A stretch of DNA of 64,000 nucleotides. Origin: Sedimentitalea sp042687825 (GTDB taxonomy: Bacteria; Pseudomonadota; Alphaproteobacteria; Rhodobacterales; Rhodobacteraceae). Of the stretch, positions 17,708 through 26,480 are shown piece by piece. The stretch lies in the NCBI RefSeq assembly GCF_042687825.1, contig NZ_JBHUQE010000001.1, positions 62,001 through 126,000 of the forward strand, read 5' to 3'. The position numbers and the translations under genes were made by a program. Every line of letters begins with the position of its first letter. The first letter of the stretch is position 1. The notes beneath the pieces were generated by a model. It worked only from the letters and a program-made list of their open reading frames with translations. It made no database searches and was not told the origin of the DNA.

Positions 17708-18610
17708 CTAGTCTCCCAGCTTGGCGTGCACCTCGTGCAGATCGATCTCTGCGATGGGTGACCGGTTGGCCGGGTTTTCGAAATCATAGCGGAACAGGTC
17801 GAAATCTCGTTTGTAGATTTCGTAAACCAGATGCATCGACAGATCGTCGAAATAGTCCTCGACCGGATGTGCCCGTTTCGGGCCATGCCCCTCGCTTTCA
17901 TTGAACCGGGGAATGCGTGACAAATCGACGGAATGCGGCGTCGCGGTCGCGTTTAGAACCTGCGCCATGCCCTGGTCGAACCGCTCGGTCCAGAATATGT
18001 TGTCATAGCGGCCGCCGTTGATGATGAAGGTCGAGATATGACCCGACATCGCCGACCAGTGAATGTCCGGGTCCATCGGTCGGCGCCAGCGAATGGTGTC
18101 GCGCACGAACAGCAGAAAGCGGCGAAAGGCGCGGATTTGGTCAAAGTCCTGCCGGCCATCCGGGCCGCCGACCTCGATGCCATAGCGGGCGGTCAGCATC
18201 GGCACCAGGTTGCCGCGATACCGCTGACCATTGCGTTGCACCCCGCAGATCTTGTCAAAGAACGAACTCAGGATACGGCTGTAAGGGTTGCGCACGCAGG
18301 TAAAGGCATAGGTATCCCCATCCAGAACATTGCGCGTGATTTCCGGCTGGCTGGCCTCGTTCGCCCATTTGTGCAGACCGGTCTGCGCGTCATGGATGTC
18401 GCCGTCAAAGAACCTGCCGTGATCGGAAAAATACATGATCTGCCCGATGGTCGAGCAGGCGCATTTGGGCACGACCCGATACAGCATGCTTTCGGACTCG
18501 GTCATCCAGATTCCCGGAAATCCCATATTGTCTGCCCCCCTGCCCCGGTAGTCTCTTTGGCGAACCGGGTGTTCCGGCGCGAAAAAAGCAAACCGCAGCG
18601 GTTTATTCAA
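17708..18610 (-). CDS. Sulfotransferase family 2 protein
   Basis: A 300-residue protein with motifs of PAPS-dependent carbohydrate sulfotransferases (Sulfotransfer_2): VVPKCACSTIG matches the 5'-phosphosulfate-binding loop and CVRNPYSRILSSFFDK the 3'-phosphate-binding segment. It would transfer sulfate to a surface glycan or similar acceptor. The first codon is TTG at 18610, giving MNKPLRFAFF; the next in-frame ATG (MGFPGIW, residue 29) would remove little of the fold, so the start is uncertain. It is divergent from a branching-type glycosyltransferase gene, with 61 bases between them, suggesting a shared glycan pathway. Confidence 0.8.
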   Translation of the reverse strand: MNKPLRFAFFAPEHPVRQRDYRGRGADNMGFPGIWMTESESMLYRVVPKCACSTIGQIMYFSDHGRFFDGDIHDAQTGLHKWANEASQPEITRNVLDGDTYAFTCVRNPYSRILSSFFDKICGVQRNGQRYRGNLVPMLTARYGIEVGGPDGRQDFDQIRAFRRFLLFVRDTIRWRRPMDPDIHWSAMSGHISTFIINGGRYDNIFWTERFDQGMAQVLNATATPHSVDLSRIPRFNESEGHGPKRAHPVEDYFDDLSMHLVYEIYKRDFDLFRYDFENPANRSPIAEIDLHEVHAKLGD

Positions 18611-18671
18611 TCGCTCTTCGCATCTATCAAGACAGAAAGTCTGCTATCAAAAGGTGTACCCAGTCTGAACC

Positions 18672-20249
18672 ATGGCCAAGATTGCCTACATACTTTTGTG
18701 CCACAAGGACCCGGATGCGATCATTCAGCAGGCCGAGCGGCTGACTGCCGCTGGCGACTACATGTCGATTCATTTCGACCAGCGCGCCAGCGACGCCCAG
18801 TTCAGACAGGTCCGCACCGCCTTGCAGGACAATCCCAACGTCACTTTTGCCCGCCGCCGGGTTCGTTGCGGCTGGGGCGAATGGTCACTGGTTCAGGCCA
18901 CGCTGAACGCGGTCCGGGCGGCCGTCGATACCTTTCCGCGGGCCACGCATTTCTATCTGTTGTCTGGCGATTGCATGGCGATCAAAACTGCGGAATACGC
19001 CCACCGGTTTCTGGACGCGAACGATGTCGACTTTATCGAAAGCCACGATTTCTTTGACAGCAACTGGATCAAGACCGGTCTCAGGGAAGACCGGCTGATC
19101 TATCGTCACCTGCTGAACGAACGCAAGCACAAGACGCTGTTCTATGCCTCGATCAACCTGCAGCGCCGATTGGGACTGGGGCGTGCCATTCCTGCTGACC
19201 TGCAGGTACAGATCGGCAGCCAGTGGTGGTGTCTGCGCCGCCGCACCATCGAATGCATTCTGGATTTCATCGACCAGCGGCCAGATGTGGTCCGGTTCTT
19301 TCGCACCACCTGGATTCCGGACGAGACCTTTTTCCAGACCCTGGTGCGACATCTGGTGCCGGAACCGCAGATCAGCTCGCGCACGCTGACCTTTCTGATG
19401 TTCACCGATTACGGCATGCCGGTGACTTTTTACAACGATCACTATGACTTGCTCTTGGGTCAGGATTTTCTGTTCACGCGCAAGATCAGCCCCGAGGCCA
19501 CCGAGTTGAAAGCGCGGCTGGGACGGATGTATGCGGAACCTGATCTGCAGTTCCGCATCTCGGACGAAGGCCGCAATCTGCACCGGTTTCTGACCGGACG
19601 CGGCCGCATCGGCTGCCGGTTTGCGCCGCGGTTCTGGGAAACCGAAAGCTCTCTGGGTCGCGAACGCGAACTGATGGTGCTGGTCTGCAAGAAATGGCAC
19701 GTGGCCAAGACCGTGCTGGAGCGGATCCGCCAACTGACCGGCCTGCCCGCGGTGGCATACCTGTTCAACGAAGAAGACACGCCCCTGCCCGACCTTGGCG
19801 GCATCCAGAACAGCCTGCAAAAACGCAACCGGCACCGGCGGGCGCTGCTGCGACTGCTGTTTGACCATTTCGACACCGATCGGTTGGTCATCTGCCTGGA
19901 TCCCAGCAGCCTGGAGCTGTTGCAGGATTTCTATTCCGACAAATCGTTGACCCGCATGCTCGAAATCGATTGCCAGTTCAGCGACGACTATCTCGCCGGT
20001 CATGCCCGCCGCATCGGGTTGACCGGCGATCACACCGAACCGGCCACGCTGCGGCGGCTGTTACCCACGATGCGCAACGATATCCTGTACGAGGTCGAGC
20101 GCATCCGCGATGCAGGGTTTCCCCGCCATGGGCGCATCTCGGAAAGCGCCCCGCCCGAACGAAACGCCGACAAACTGACCGAGTTTTTACCGATCACACC
20201 GGAACAGGGGCTTGAAATCGCCCGGACAGAGGCCCTGTTCGACGATTGA
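18672..20249 (+). CDS. Core-2/I-branching-type glycosyltransferase with C-terminal DUF5928
   Basis: A 525-residue protein. Residues 1 to about 270 resemble the Branch family (GT14), which in animals adds N-acetylglucosamine or xylose branches: AYILLCHKDP at the start, ARRRVRCGWGEWSLVQATLNAV, HFYLLSGDCMAIK, and WIPDETFFQTLV. The C-terminal half (about 300-525) is a separate domain that I associate with DUF5928 of Rhodobacterales proteins; it contains LFDHFDTDRLVICLDPSS and may be sulfotransferase- or nucleotide-binding-like, which is a guess. There is no membrane segment. Its divergent neighbour is a sulfotransferase, so the pair may build a sulfated surface polymer. Confidence 0.75.
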   Translation: MAKIAYILLCHKDPDAIIQQAERLTAAGDYMSIHFDQRASDAQFRQVRTALQDNPNVTFARRRVRCGWGEWSLVQATLNAVRAAVDTFPRATHFYLLSGDCMAIKTAEYAHRFLDANDVDFIESHDFFDSNWIKTGLREDRLIYRHLLNERKHKTLFYASINLQRRLGLGRAIPADLQVQIGSQWWCLRRRTIECILDFIDQRPDVVRFFRTTWIPDETFFQTLVRHLVPEPQISSRTLTFLMFTDYGMPVTFYNDHYDLLLGQDFLFTRKISPEATELKARLGRMYAEPDLQFRISDEGRNLHRFLTGRGRIGCRFAPRFWETESSLGRERELMVLVCKKWHVAKTVLERIRQLTGLPAVAYLFNEEDTPLPDLGGIQNSLQKRNRHRRALLRLLFDHFDTDRLVICLDPSSLELLQDFYSDKSLTRMLEIDCQFSDDYLAGHARRIGLTGDHTEPATLRRLLPTMRNDILYEVERIRDAGFPRHGRISESAPPERNADKLTEFLPITPEQGLEIARTEALFDD

Positions 20250-20276
20250 TGTCAGCCCAAGGAGCCGGCCCCGCCT

Positions 20277-20900
20277 TCAGGCGGTCGCCGCTTTTTCCAG
20301 GACCAGAAAGGTCATCAGCCCGATCGGCGGCAACGATTGCCGTTCAGCCACCGACAGCGTGTCCTCTTGCAGAATTCGGTTGATATCGAAATCGGAATGC
20401 CAGCCCAGCAGATTGGCAAAGGGCGCGGTCATACGCTCGACCACTGCCAGCACTCCAGCTTCGCGGGCGAAATGATTTGTGATGACAACCTTGCCGCCCG
20501 GCTTGCAGACGCGCGCCATTTCCGAGACCACCTTTTCCGGGTCGGGCACAACCGAAACGATATGCATCGCCGCGACCACATCGAAATGATTGTCCGGGAA
20601 ATCCAGGTCGCGGGCATCCATGTTGCGCAGGCTCTTGACGTGATCCAGCTTGCGGTTGCGAACCCTTTCGCGCGCCTTTTGCAGCATTTCCTCGCTGGCA
20701 TCGACTCCGGTGACCTGCACTTCGGGGCGGTAATGCGGCAGGGACAGGCCGGTGCCGATGCCGATCTCCAGAACCGTCTGCCCGTTGGTATTGATATAGT
20801 CCACGGCACGGCGACGCCCCGCCCGTGTGATCGCGCCAAACGTCTTGTCATAAACCGGTGCCCAGCGGGCATAGGATTTCTGTACAGCTGCAATGTCCAA
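20277..20900 (-). CDS. pmtA: Phosphatidylethanolamine N-methyltransferase
   Basis: A 207-residue SAM-dependent methyltransferase of the Rhodobacter PmtA type, converting phosphatidylethanolamine by three methylations to phosphatidylcholine. The SAM loop LEIGIGTGLSLPHY is at about residues 45-58, and the acidic VTGVDAS follows. The start codon is TTG at 20900, with GAAGG 7 bases upstream; no ATG gives a better start. It is the last gene of psd-pssA-pmtA, directly supporting the lipid assignment over a ubiquinone or generic methyltransferase. Confidence 0.88.
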   Translation of the reverse strand: MDIAAVQKSYARWAPVYDKTFGAITRAGRRRAVDYINTNGQTVLEIGIGTGLSLPHYRPEVQVTGVDASEEMLQKARERVRNRKLDHVKSLRNMDARDLDFPDNHFDVVAAMHIVSVVPDPEKVVSEMARVCKPGGKVVITNHFAREAGVLAVVERMTAPFANLLGWHSDFDINRILQEDTLSVAERQSLPPIGLMTFLVLEKAATA

Positions 20901-20924
20901 AGCAAAACCTTCGCAATTGTGAAT

Positions 20925-21671
20925 TCATGTATGGGTGGATTTATCTCGGCTCAGCCAGGCCCAGCAGACGCTGGCCGCATAGGCCAGGTCCAACACCGCC
21001 AGCGTCGCCCATGGTTGGGTCAGCAGCGCCGCCGCCAGAAAGGCGAATCCCAACATCAAGAACTTGACGCTCTTGCGCGAGACCCGGGCCCTCTTGAACG
21101 AGTAGGTCGGGATGCGGCTGATCATGAGCAGGCCGATGCAGATCATGTAGAACCCGATAATTCCGACAGGGATCAGATCGGGATCGTCAAACAGAAAGGA
21201 CAGGAACATCGGAAACAGAACCAGAAACGCGCCGGCCGGGGCCGGCACACCGACAAAGCGGTTGCCTTTTCGGCCAGCCATCTCGGATTTGTTGTCGATG
21301 TTGAACCGGGCCAGCCGCATAACGCAGCTGATGCCAAAGACCAGAACGGCAATCCACGCCGCGCTCTTGGTGCCCTGCAGAGCCCACGCATAGACCACCA
21401 GGGCCGGGGCGACACCGAAATTGACACAATCTGCCAGCGAATCCAGCTCGGCGCCAATCGGCGATTCCGATTTCAGCAACCGCGCCAGCTTGCCGTCCAG
21501 CCCGTCCAGAACACAAGCCACCAGGATCAGCACCACCGCGGCCTGATACTGGCCCTGAAAACCAAACCTGATGGCGGTCATACCGGCACAGATTGCGGCG
21601 ATGGTCACCAGATTGGGCAACAGCATGACGACAGGCATGTCGGGGCGCTGGGACGGCCTTTCGTCCCGCAT
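20925..21671 (-). CDS. pssA: CDP-diacylglycerol-serine O-phosphatidyltransferase
   Basis: A 248-residue integral membrane enzyme that makes phosphatidylserine from CDP-diacylglycerol and serine. The CDP-alcohol phosphotransferase signature is visible as DGLDGKLAR, eight residues, then GAELDSLAD. About seven membrane segments are expected. I start it at the ATG at 21671; a GTG one codon upstream sits directly against the psd stop. It is sandwiched between psd and pmtA on the same strand. Confidence 0.93.
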   Translation of the reverse strand: MRDERPSQRPDMPVVMLLPNLVTIAAICAGMTAIRFGFQGQYQAAVVLILVACVLDGLDGKLARLLKSESPIGAELDSLADCVNFGVAPALVVYAWALQGTKSAAWIAVLVFGISCVMRLARFNIDNKSEMAGRKGNRFVGVPAPAGAFLVLFPMFLSFLFDDPDLIPVGIIGFYMICIGLLMISRIPTYSFKRARVSRKSVKFLMLGFAFLAAALLTQPWATLAVLDLAYAASVCWAWLSRDKSTHT

Positions 21672-21674
21672 CAC

Positions 21675-22367
21675 TTAAGCGGCGCGCCCGGTGCGGGCGC
21701 TCTCGTCGGATCGCAGATCGGCCAAAACCGTTTCGCCGGCCACCATGCTTTGTCCGACGCTGACCATGGGCGCGACTCCCTCAGGCAGATAGACGTCGAC
21801 GCGCGATCCGAACCGGATCAGGCCAAAGCGCTCACCGGCCATCAGCGGCTGGCCCTCGGTCACAAAGGACACGATGCGCCGCGCGACCAGACCGGCGATC
21901 TGCACCACCGCAATCTGACGACCGTCCTGCATGCGCAGACACAGGCTGTTGCGCTCGTTGTCGGAACTGGCCTTGTCAAGCGACGCGTTCAGAAATTTGC
22001 CCGGACGATAGGCAACAGCCTCTACCTTGCCGGCGACCGGAGCCCGGTTCACATGGCAATTAAACACGTTCATGAACACGCTGACGCGGGTCAGTTCCTT
22101 GTCCGCCATGCCCAACTCGGCCGGCGGCACCGCCGGTTCGATCAGCGACACGATCCCGTCCGCCGGGCTGACGATCAGCCCGTCCCGGATCGGCGTCACC
22201 CGTTTGGGGTCGCGAAAAAAATAGTAACACCAGACGGTCAAGCCGACTCCGATCAATCCCAGATAGTCCGAGATCAGGAAAAGCAGCGCGGCAACGACCG
22301 CGAAAATCGCAACAAACCGGATACCCTCGGGGTGCATCGGCTTCAGAAAGGTTCCAAGCATGGTCAT
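21675..22367 (-). CDS. psd: Phosphatidylserine decarboxylase proenzyme
   Basis: A 230-residue short-type phosphatidylserine decarboxylase. The self-cleavage site that generates the pyruvoyl group is seen in IRFGSRVDVYLP (cleavage between Gly and Ser). A membrane segment lies near the N-terminus (FVAIFAVVAALLFLISDYLGLIG). NCHVNRAPVAGKV is the conserved active-site motif. The stop abuts the pssA start, so the operon order is psd-pssA-pmtA. An in-frame ATG two codons later is an equally possible start. Confidence 0.93.
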   Translation of the reverse strand: MTMLGTFLKPMHPEGIRFVAIFAVVAALLFLISDYLGLIGVGLTVWCYYFFRDPKRVTPIRDGLIVSPADGIVSLIEPAVPPAELGMADKELTRVSVFMNVFNCHVNRAPVAGKVEAVAYRPGKFLNASLDKASSDNERNSLCLRMQDGRQIAVVQIAGLVARRIVSFVTEGQPLMAGERFGLIRFGSRVDVYLPEGVAPMVSVGQSMVAGETVLADLRSDESARTGRAA

Positions 22368-22441
22368 GGGTGGTGCATTCGCCCTTTGCGTCTGTCGTTT
22401 TCATATCGCAGTCGCGATACCTTGATCAACGCGATTATCCG

Positions 22442-23086
22442 CTACCGCATACCGCGCCCGGACAACCAGCGGCGAAAACGTCCCCGCTTTTCCGCCAGCG
22501 AGTCGCCGGCAGCATCCACGCTGTCGCCCAGATCCTGCAGCACCGGATCGATCCGGGCCTGCCGGAACCGGCGCCACCGCACCCAGACCGCCCAGAACAG
22601 CGCGGCCAAAACCGTCAGCAGCACAATGTTGAACCAGGGGATCAACCGGGCATCAGGGTCGTCGATCTGGCGGATGCTGACGGCGTTGGGGAAGATCGAC
22701 AGGAACTCGTTGCGCCAGCCATAGTGCCGGATGGCCACCCATTTCGGGTTTTCCGGCGTCGATTTCAGATCGACGGCCTCGGCCTGCAGGTTCGAACTGT
22801 TGACCTTGAAATAGGGCGGCCAGCTCCATCCGGTGTCCTCGTTGCGATAGACCATGACCTTGCCGTTGGCGCGTCGGGTCTGGATGAAAAACACGTCCCG
22901 GCCGGTGGTCGTTGAATCGCTGCCGACATCATGCACCGCCCAGAACAGGCTGTTTTCGCCCGGATCGATGCGCTTTTCATAGGTGTCGGTAATCCGTGCG
23001 ACATCCCGCTGCGGCAACGTATAATGCAGAAAGGCTGCGATCAGCCCCCAGAACAACAGGATCAATGCCCATTTCACATAGCCCAT
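22442..23086 (-). CDS. DUF1523-family membrane protein
   Basis: A 214-residue protein with one membrane segment at the N-terminus (about 5-23), a periplasmic middle region with FFIQTRRANGKVMVYRNEDTGWSWPPYFK, and a second membrane segment near residue 165. This pattern matches DUF1523 proteins of Rhodobacterales; the function is not known to me. The start at 23086 has GAGGGG upstream. It follows the small membrane-protein gene by 11 bases, so both are likely co-transcribed. It is not part of the psd operon, from which a 74-base gap separates it. Confidence 0.7.
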   Translation of the reverse strand: MGYVKWALILLFWGLIAAFLHYTLPQRDVARITDTYEKRIDPGENSLFWAVHDVGSDSTTTGRDVFFIQTRRANGKVMVYRNEDTGWSWPPYFKVNSSNLQAEAVDLKSTPENPKWVAIRHYGWRNEFLSIFPNAVSIRQIDDPDARLIPWFNIVLLTVLAALFWAVWVRWRRFRQARIDPVLQDLGDSVDAAGDSLAEKRGRFRRWLSGRGMR

Positions 23087-23097
23087 CACGCGACCCC

Positions 23098-23364
23098 TCA
23101 CATGAAATTCGTTACGTAGACAAGGATCGCAATCAGCGACAGAGGCACGATGTACACGCCCAGAATCATCTTTCGGCGAAACGATCCATCGTATTTCTGC
23201 AGCCCGCGCCGTATAAAAGCCTCGCGCTCGCCTGTCATTCCCTTGCGCTTCCAATGCGCCTCCAGCTTGCGCCTGCGCACGCGGCGTGAATACAGCGACA
23301 GTCCGACATAGACAATCGTCAATACGATCAGCAGCATGAACATCAGGCGCAGAAATGGCAGCAT
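23098..23364 (-). CDS. Small two-helix membrane protein of unknown function
   Basis: An 88-residue protein: a hydrophobic segment at about residues 3-23, a highly basic loop (SRRVRRRKLEAHWKRKG), and a second hydrophobic segment at the C-terminus (IVPLSLIAILVYVTNFM). The start at 23364 is chosen because GGGAG lies about 10 bases upstream; the frame stays open to 23604, and a longer form cannot be excluded. It precedes the DUF1523 gene by 11 bases. No family recognised. Confidence 0.6.
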   Translation of the reverse strand: MLPFLRLMFMLLIVLTIVYVGLSLYSRRVRRRKLEAHWKRKGMTGEREAFIRRGLQKYDGSFRRKMILGVYIVPLSLIAILVYVTNFM

Positions 23365-24372
23365 CCGGTCTCGCTCCCGCCACGCGGTCATTTCCGCGTA
23401 ATAGTCCGGTGCTTGCCGGGCCACCGCCGCCAAAGTGGCGGCAATCGGCCAGGGCGCATCGGCATGGGTCCCTGATACCGTCAGTCCGGGCCGACAGCAA
23501 CACGCGACCGGGCGAGCCGCTAGCATTCGATCATACGGCAGCGCTGACCCCACAGAATGTTCCCTGATGAACAGTCGTGCCGACCGCTGCAATGATCGCC
23601 CCATCAGGGCTTTGGCACCGGCGCCATCGTCGGTCCGGCGATCCAGGGCAGGTTGGAATCATGTGGAAAAACGGATCGGCAATGATTTCCGTCCGGGCGA
23701 CGCGGGCGAAGCCAGACCAGCCCGTTCTCACTCCGGGCTATTCACAGATGCAGCAAAAGACCAAATAGCGGTTTCTGTGGCCCGCCCCTCTCCTGGCACC
23801 CGCGCCTTTTGGACAGGTGTTTTCAACGCCATTGCGAATGGTCTTTATTCTGTTCCACGGACATCCGCGCCGGATTGCCTAAAAAGCGCCCGAAGACATG
23901 CCCCGGCTTAGTGGGGCGGGGTGTCACCCTGTCCGGCACCTGTTTTCCCCGGAAGAAATGGGTCGCACTGCGCAACCGGCCGGCGCACTGCGCCAAACAA
24001 TTACCGTACCCCTGTGGCCGGAAACGAAACACGCCGTGTCGGAACGATCGGCAAGATTTGCTGAACAGTCCGGCTCTACCTGCACGCGTCTCCGCCAATG
24101 TGCGGACCGGTTGAGCAATGTTCCGGCTTGCCTGGGATCAAGTCACCCCGCGCGTATCCGGTTTCTCGCCGGTGCCCTGCCGGCAATCCGCGCGCATTGC
24201 ATCTGGCCCCTTTGGGTCAGAATCCGCAGTCGCCCGGCAGCAAGCATCGAAGAGGCAGGAATACTCGAACCCACCGCCACTGGATGCGGCTTTCGCGCGG
24301 TTCCGACCAAACTCCGGTTGGTGTTGACGTCAGAAATCCGTCTATCTCTGCCTGACGCTCTTTTTGCAGGGG
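23365..24372. other. About 1 kb without a supported gene between flgI and a small membrane-protein gene
   Basis: Several short open frames exist on both strands, but none has a family motif, a good ribosome site or a consistent coding character. Composition seems slightly less regular than in the neighbouring genes. No convincing terminator with a T-run follows flgI (which ends at 24373), although a weak hairpin (CGTCAG/CTGACG) can be drawn. The promoter of the two small membrane-protein genes must lie in the left part. A tRNA-like TTCGAGT loop on the minus strand near 24260 has no paired stem. Confidence 0.5.
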
Positions 24373-25473
24373 TCACCGCACCACAAATTCCGCATGCAGA
24401 GCACCGGCTGCCTTGAGGCTTTGCAGAATGTCGATCATATCCCGGGGAGACACGCCCAGCGCGTTCAGACCCGACACGACCTCGGCCAACGAAGTGCTTT
24501 CCGGAACCTCGGCCAGCGACACCCCTTCTTCGTCATCGATCGACGCCGCCGACCGCGGGACCACCACGGTTTCGCCGTCCGCGAACGGGTTGGGTTGAAC
24601 CACGGCCGGTGTTTCCTCGATCCGCAGGGTCAGATTGCCCTGCGAAACCGCGACGCGCGACAATCGCACGTCATTGCCCATGACAATCGTACCCGACCGC
24701 TGATCCACGACGACCCGCGCCTTGAGCTGCGGCTCAACCAGAATATTCTCAATTCTGCCAATCGCATGGGCAGCCGAAGCCGTGCGCGTCGCCTGGATGT
24801 CCAGTTCGACGGTGCCGGAATCCCGCATTGCGGCGACCGAACGGCCGAATTCCCGGTTGATGGCGCGTTCAATCCGACCCGCCGTGGTGAAATCCGGTTC
24901 ACGCAAAGCCAGGCGCATTGTCGTCAGCGAAGACAGATCGAACTCGATCTCGCGCTCGACCCGCGCACCTGCGGGAATGACCCCGGATGTGGGCACGCCC
25001 TGCGTTACCGACGCGGCCTGGCCTTCGGCGACCACGCCGCCTGCCAGGATCGTTCCCTGGGCCACGGCATAGATCTGCCCATCCGCTGCGTTCAGCGGTG
25101 TCATGATCAGCGTACCGCCCAACAGGCTGTCAGCGTCGCCGATCGCCGAGACCGTCGTATCGATCTGGCTGCCGACACGGGCAAAGGGCGGCAAGCTGGC
25201 GGTTACGATCACCGCGGCCACGTTCTTGGGGCGCAGTTGTTCACCATTCACGTTAACCCCCAGCCGTTCGAGGATGTTCTGCATGATCTCTTCGGTAAAG
25301 GGCGAATTGCGCAACCCGTCTCCGGTGCCGTTCAGACCCACGACCAGGCCATAACCGACCAGGTCATTGCCCCGCACCCCGTCGAACTCGACCAGATCTT
25401 TGAGCCGGATGGCACCGGCCTGAGCCGCAACCGGCAGAAACAGGCACAAAATCAGCGCTCTCAGCATGGTCAT
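24373..25473 (-). CDS. flgI: Flagellar P-ring protein FlgI
   Basis: A 366-residue periplasmic P-ring protein that surrounds the flagellar rod in the peptidoglycan layer. A Sec signal peptide (residues 1 to about 19, ending AAQA) is followed by the highly conserved RLKDLVEFDGVRGNDLVGYGLVVGLNGTGD region. It is complete. Its ATG overlaps the flgL stop (ATGA), so it is coupled to flgL and closes the motB-flgE-flgK-flgL-flgI run. The L-ring gene flgH and the chaperone flgA are not present in this window. Confidence 0.95.
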   Translation of the reverse strand: MTMLRALILCLFLPVAAQAGAIRLKDLVEFDGVRGNDLVGYGLVVGLNGTGDGLRNSPFTEEIMQNILERLGVNVNGEQLRPKNVAAVIVTASLPPFARVGSQIDTTVSAIGDADSLLGGTLIMTPLNAADGQIYAVAQGTILAGGVVAEGQAASVTQGVPTSGVIPAGARVEREIEFDLSSLTTMRLALREPDFTTAGRIERAINREFGRSVAAMRDSGTVELDIQATRTASAAHAIGRIENILVEPQLKARVVVDQRSGTIVMGNDVRLSRVAVSQGNLTLRIEETPAVVQPNPFADGETVVVPRSAASIDDEEGVSLAEVPESTSLAEVVSGLNALGVSPRDMIDILQSLKAAGALHAEFVVR

Positions 25474-26477
25474 CTCATGAAGTTCATCAGGGACAGTTTC
25501 GATGACCGAACGGTCACCGCATACAGGCTTTCCAGTTGGAACTGGGCTTCTTCCAGTCGCGTAGCTGTGTCAAAGGCATCGGCCTGCAGCAACGAACCCC
25601 GGGCATATTCCAGCCCGCTGCGCGCCGAAGCGTTCCGCACGCTGACTTCTTGGATACGGGCCTGGGCAAAGCCGAGATCGGCGCGGACACCGGCCAATTC
25701 GCCCTGGCTGATCAGCAGCCCGTCGCCGGCAGCGACAAACAGATCCCTTTGGGTCGCACCGCTGAAACCGAGACCGCTTTCGCCTGCCAACGCCACAAGG
25801 GCCAGGTTCTTCAATGCATCGCGAAATTCCTGATCCTCGGCTTTGAGCGTGAGGGTGACCTCCTCTCCAGCGCCGATCTGAATGGGTGCCAGGGTCTGAT
25901 CCGCCCCGGAATACATCACCGCCTTGAAGCCGGCGGGGTCGCTGAACCACGTGTCCACGGCAGCCTCGACCAGTGCCGCCGATCCCAAGCCGGTCACAAG
26001 CGGGCGCAGCGCATTTAGCAGATCGTCTGCCGTGGCCATCGGGCTGCGATCCGTCGCGGTACCGGCAAACAGCGTGCGCCCTCCCGCAGACGCGTTCAGG
26101 GCCGAGAGTGCGCTTTTCAGATCCTCCGAGGCCTGCAGGCTGAGGTTCCGCTTTACCGGTTCCAACACGATGGGGTTGAGAGATAGCAACGTGTTGCTCA
26201 GCGAAGAGGTCAATTCATGCAAGCGTTCGACGCTTTTCTGGGACGCGTCGGCGAACAATGCGGCCTCGCTCGCAGCCACCGAAAAGCCCCCGAGGCGTGT
26301 CAGATTGCGGTCAATGTCGGTCAGATAGGAGAAATCTCCGGCCAGTCTGCCGGCCACATCGCTGACCTGTCCCGAGCTCAGTTCATTGGACAAAGTCGAG
26401 ATCGTCTGGCGGATCTGGGTGCTGCGATGCCGCAGCATCAGGCTTTGCGCCAGATCACCGATAGATGTCATGTTCAT
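25470..26477 (-). CDS. flgL: Flagellar hook-filament junction protein FlgL
   Basis: A 335-residue hook-associated protein 3. The N-terminal helix region (SLMLRHRSTQIRQTISTLSNELSSGQVSDVA) and the C-terminal helix (ARSGLEYARGSLLQADAFDTATRLEEAQFQLESLYAV) form the flagellin-like coiled ends. It has three bases between it and the flgK stop and overlaps flgI. Low sequence similarity among FlgL proteins means the call rests partly on position directly after flgK. Confidence 0.85.
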   Translation of the reverse strand: MNMTSIGDLAQSLMLRHRSTQIRQTISTLSNELSSGQVSDVAGRLAGDFSYLTDIDRNLTRLGGFSVAASEAALFADASQKSVERLHELTSSLSNTLLSLNPIVLEPVKRNLSLQASEDLKSALSALNASAGGRTLFAGTATDRSPMATADDLLNALRPLVTGLGSAALVEAAVDTWFSDPAGFKAVMYSGADQTLAPIQIGAGEEVTLTLKAEDQEFRDALKNLALVALAGESGLGFSGATQRDLFVAAGDGLLISQGELAGVRADLGFAQARIQEVSVRNASARSGLEYARGSLLQADAFDTATRLEEAQFQLESLYAVTVRSSKLSLMNFMR

Positions 26478-26480
26478 GCG

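Noticed and set aside
20337..22724. A 795-residue + strand open frame across pmtA, pssA and psd
   Set aside because: It is His/Gln/Asp-rich, as antisense frames of GC-rich genes are, and three well-defined lipid genes occupy the other strand.
24240..24300. A tRNA-like TTCGAGT loop on the minus strand
   Set aside because: The flanking bases do not pair into a T-stem, and no acceptor or anticodon arm could be drawn.
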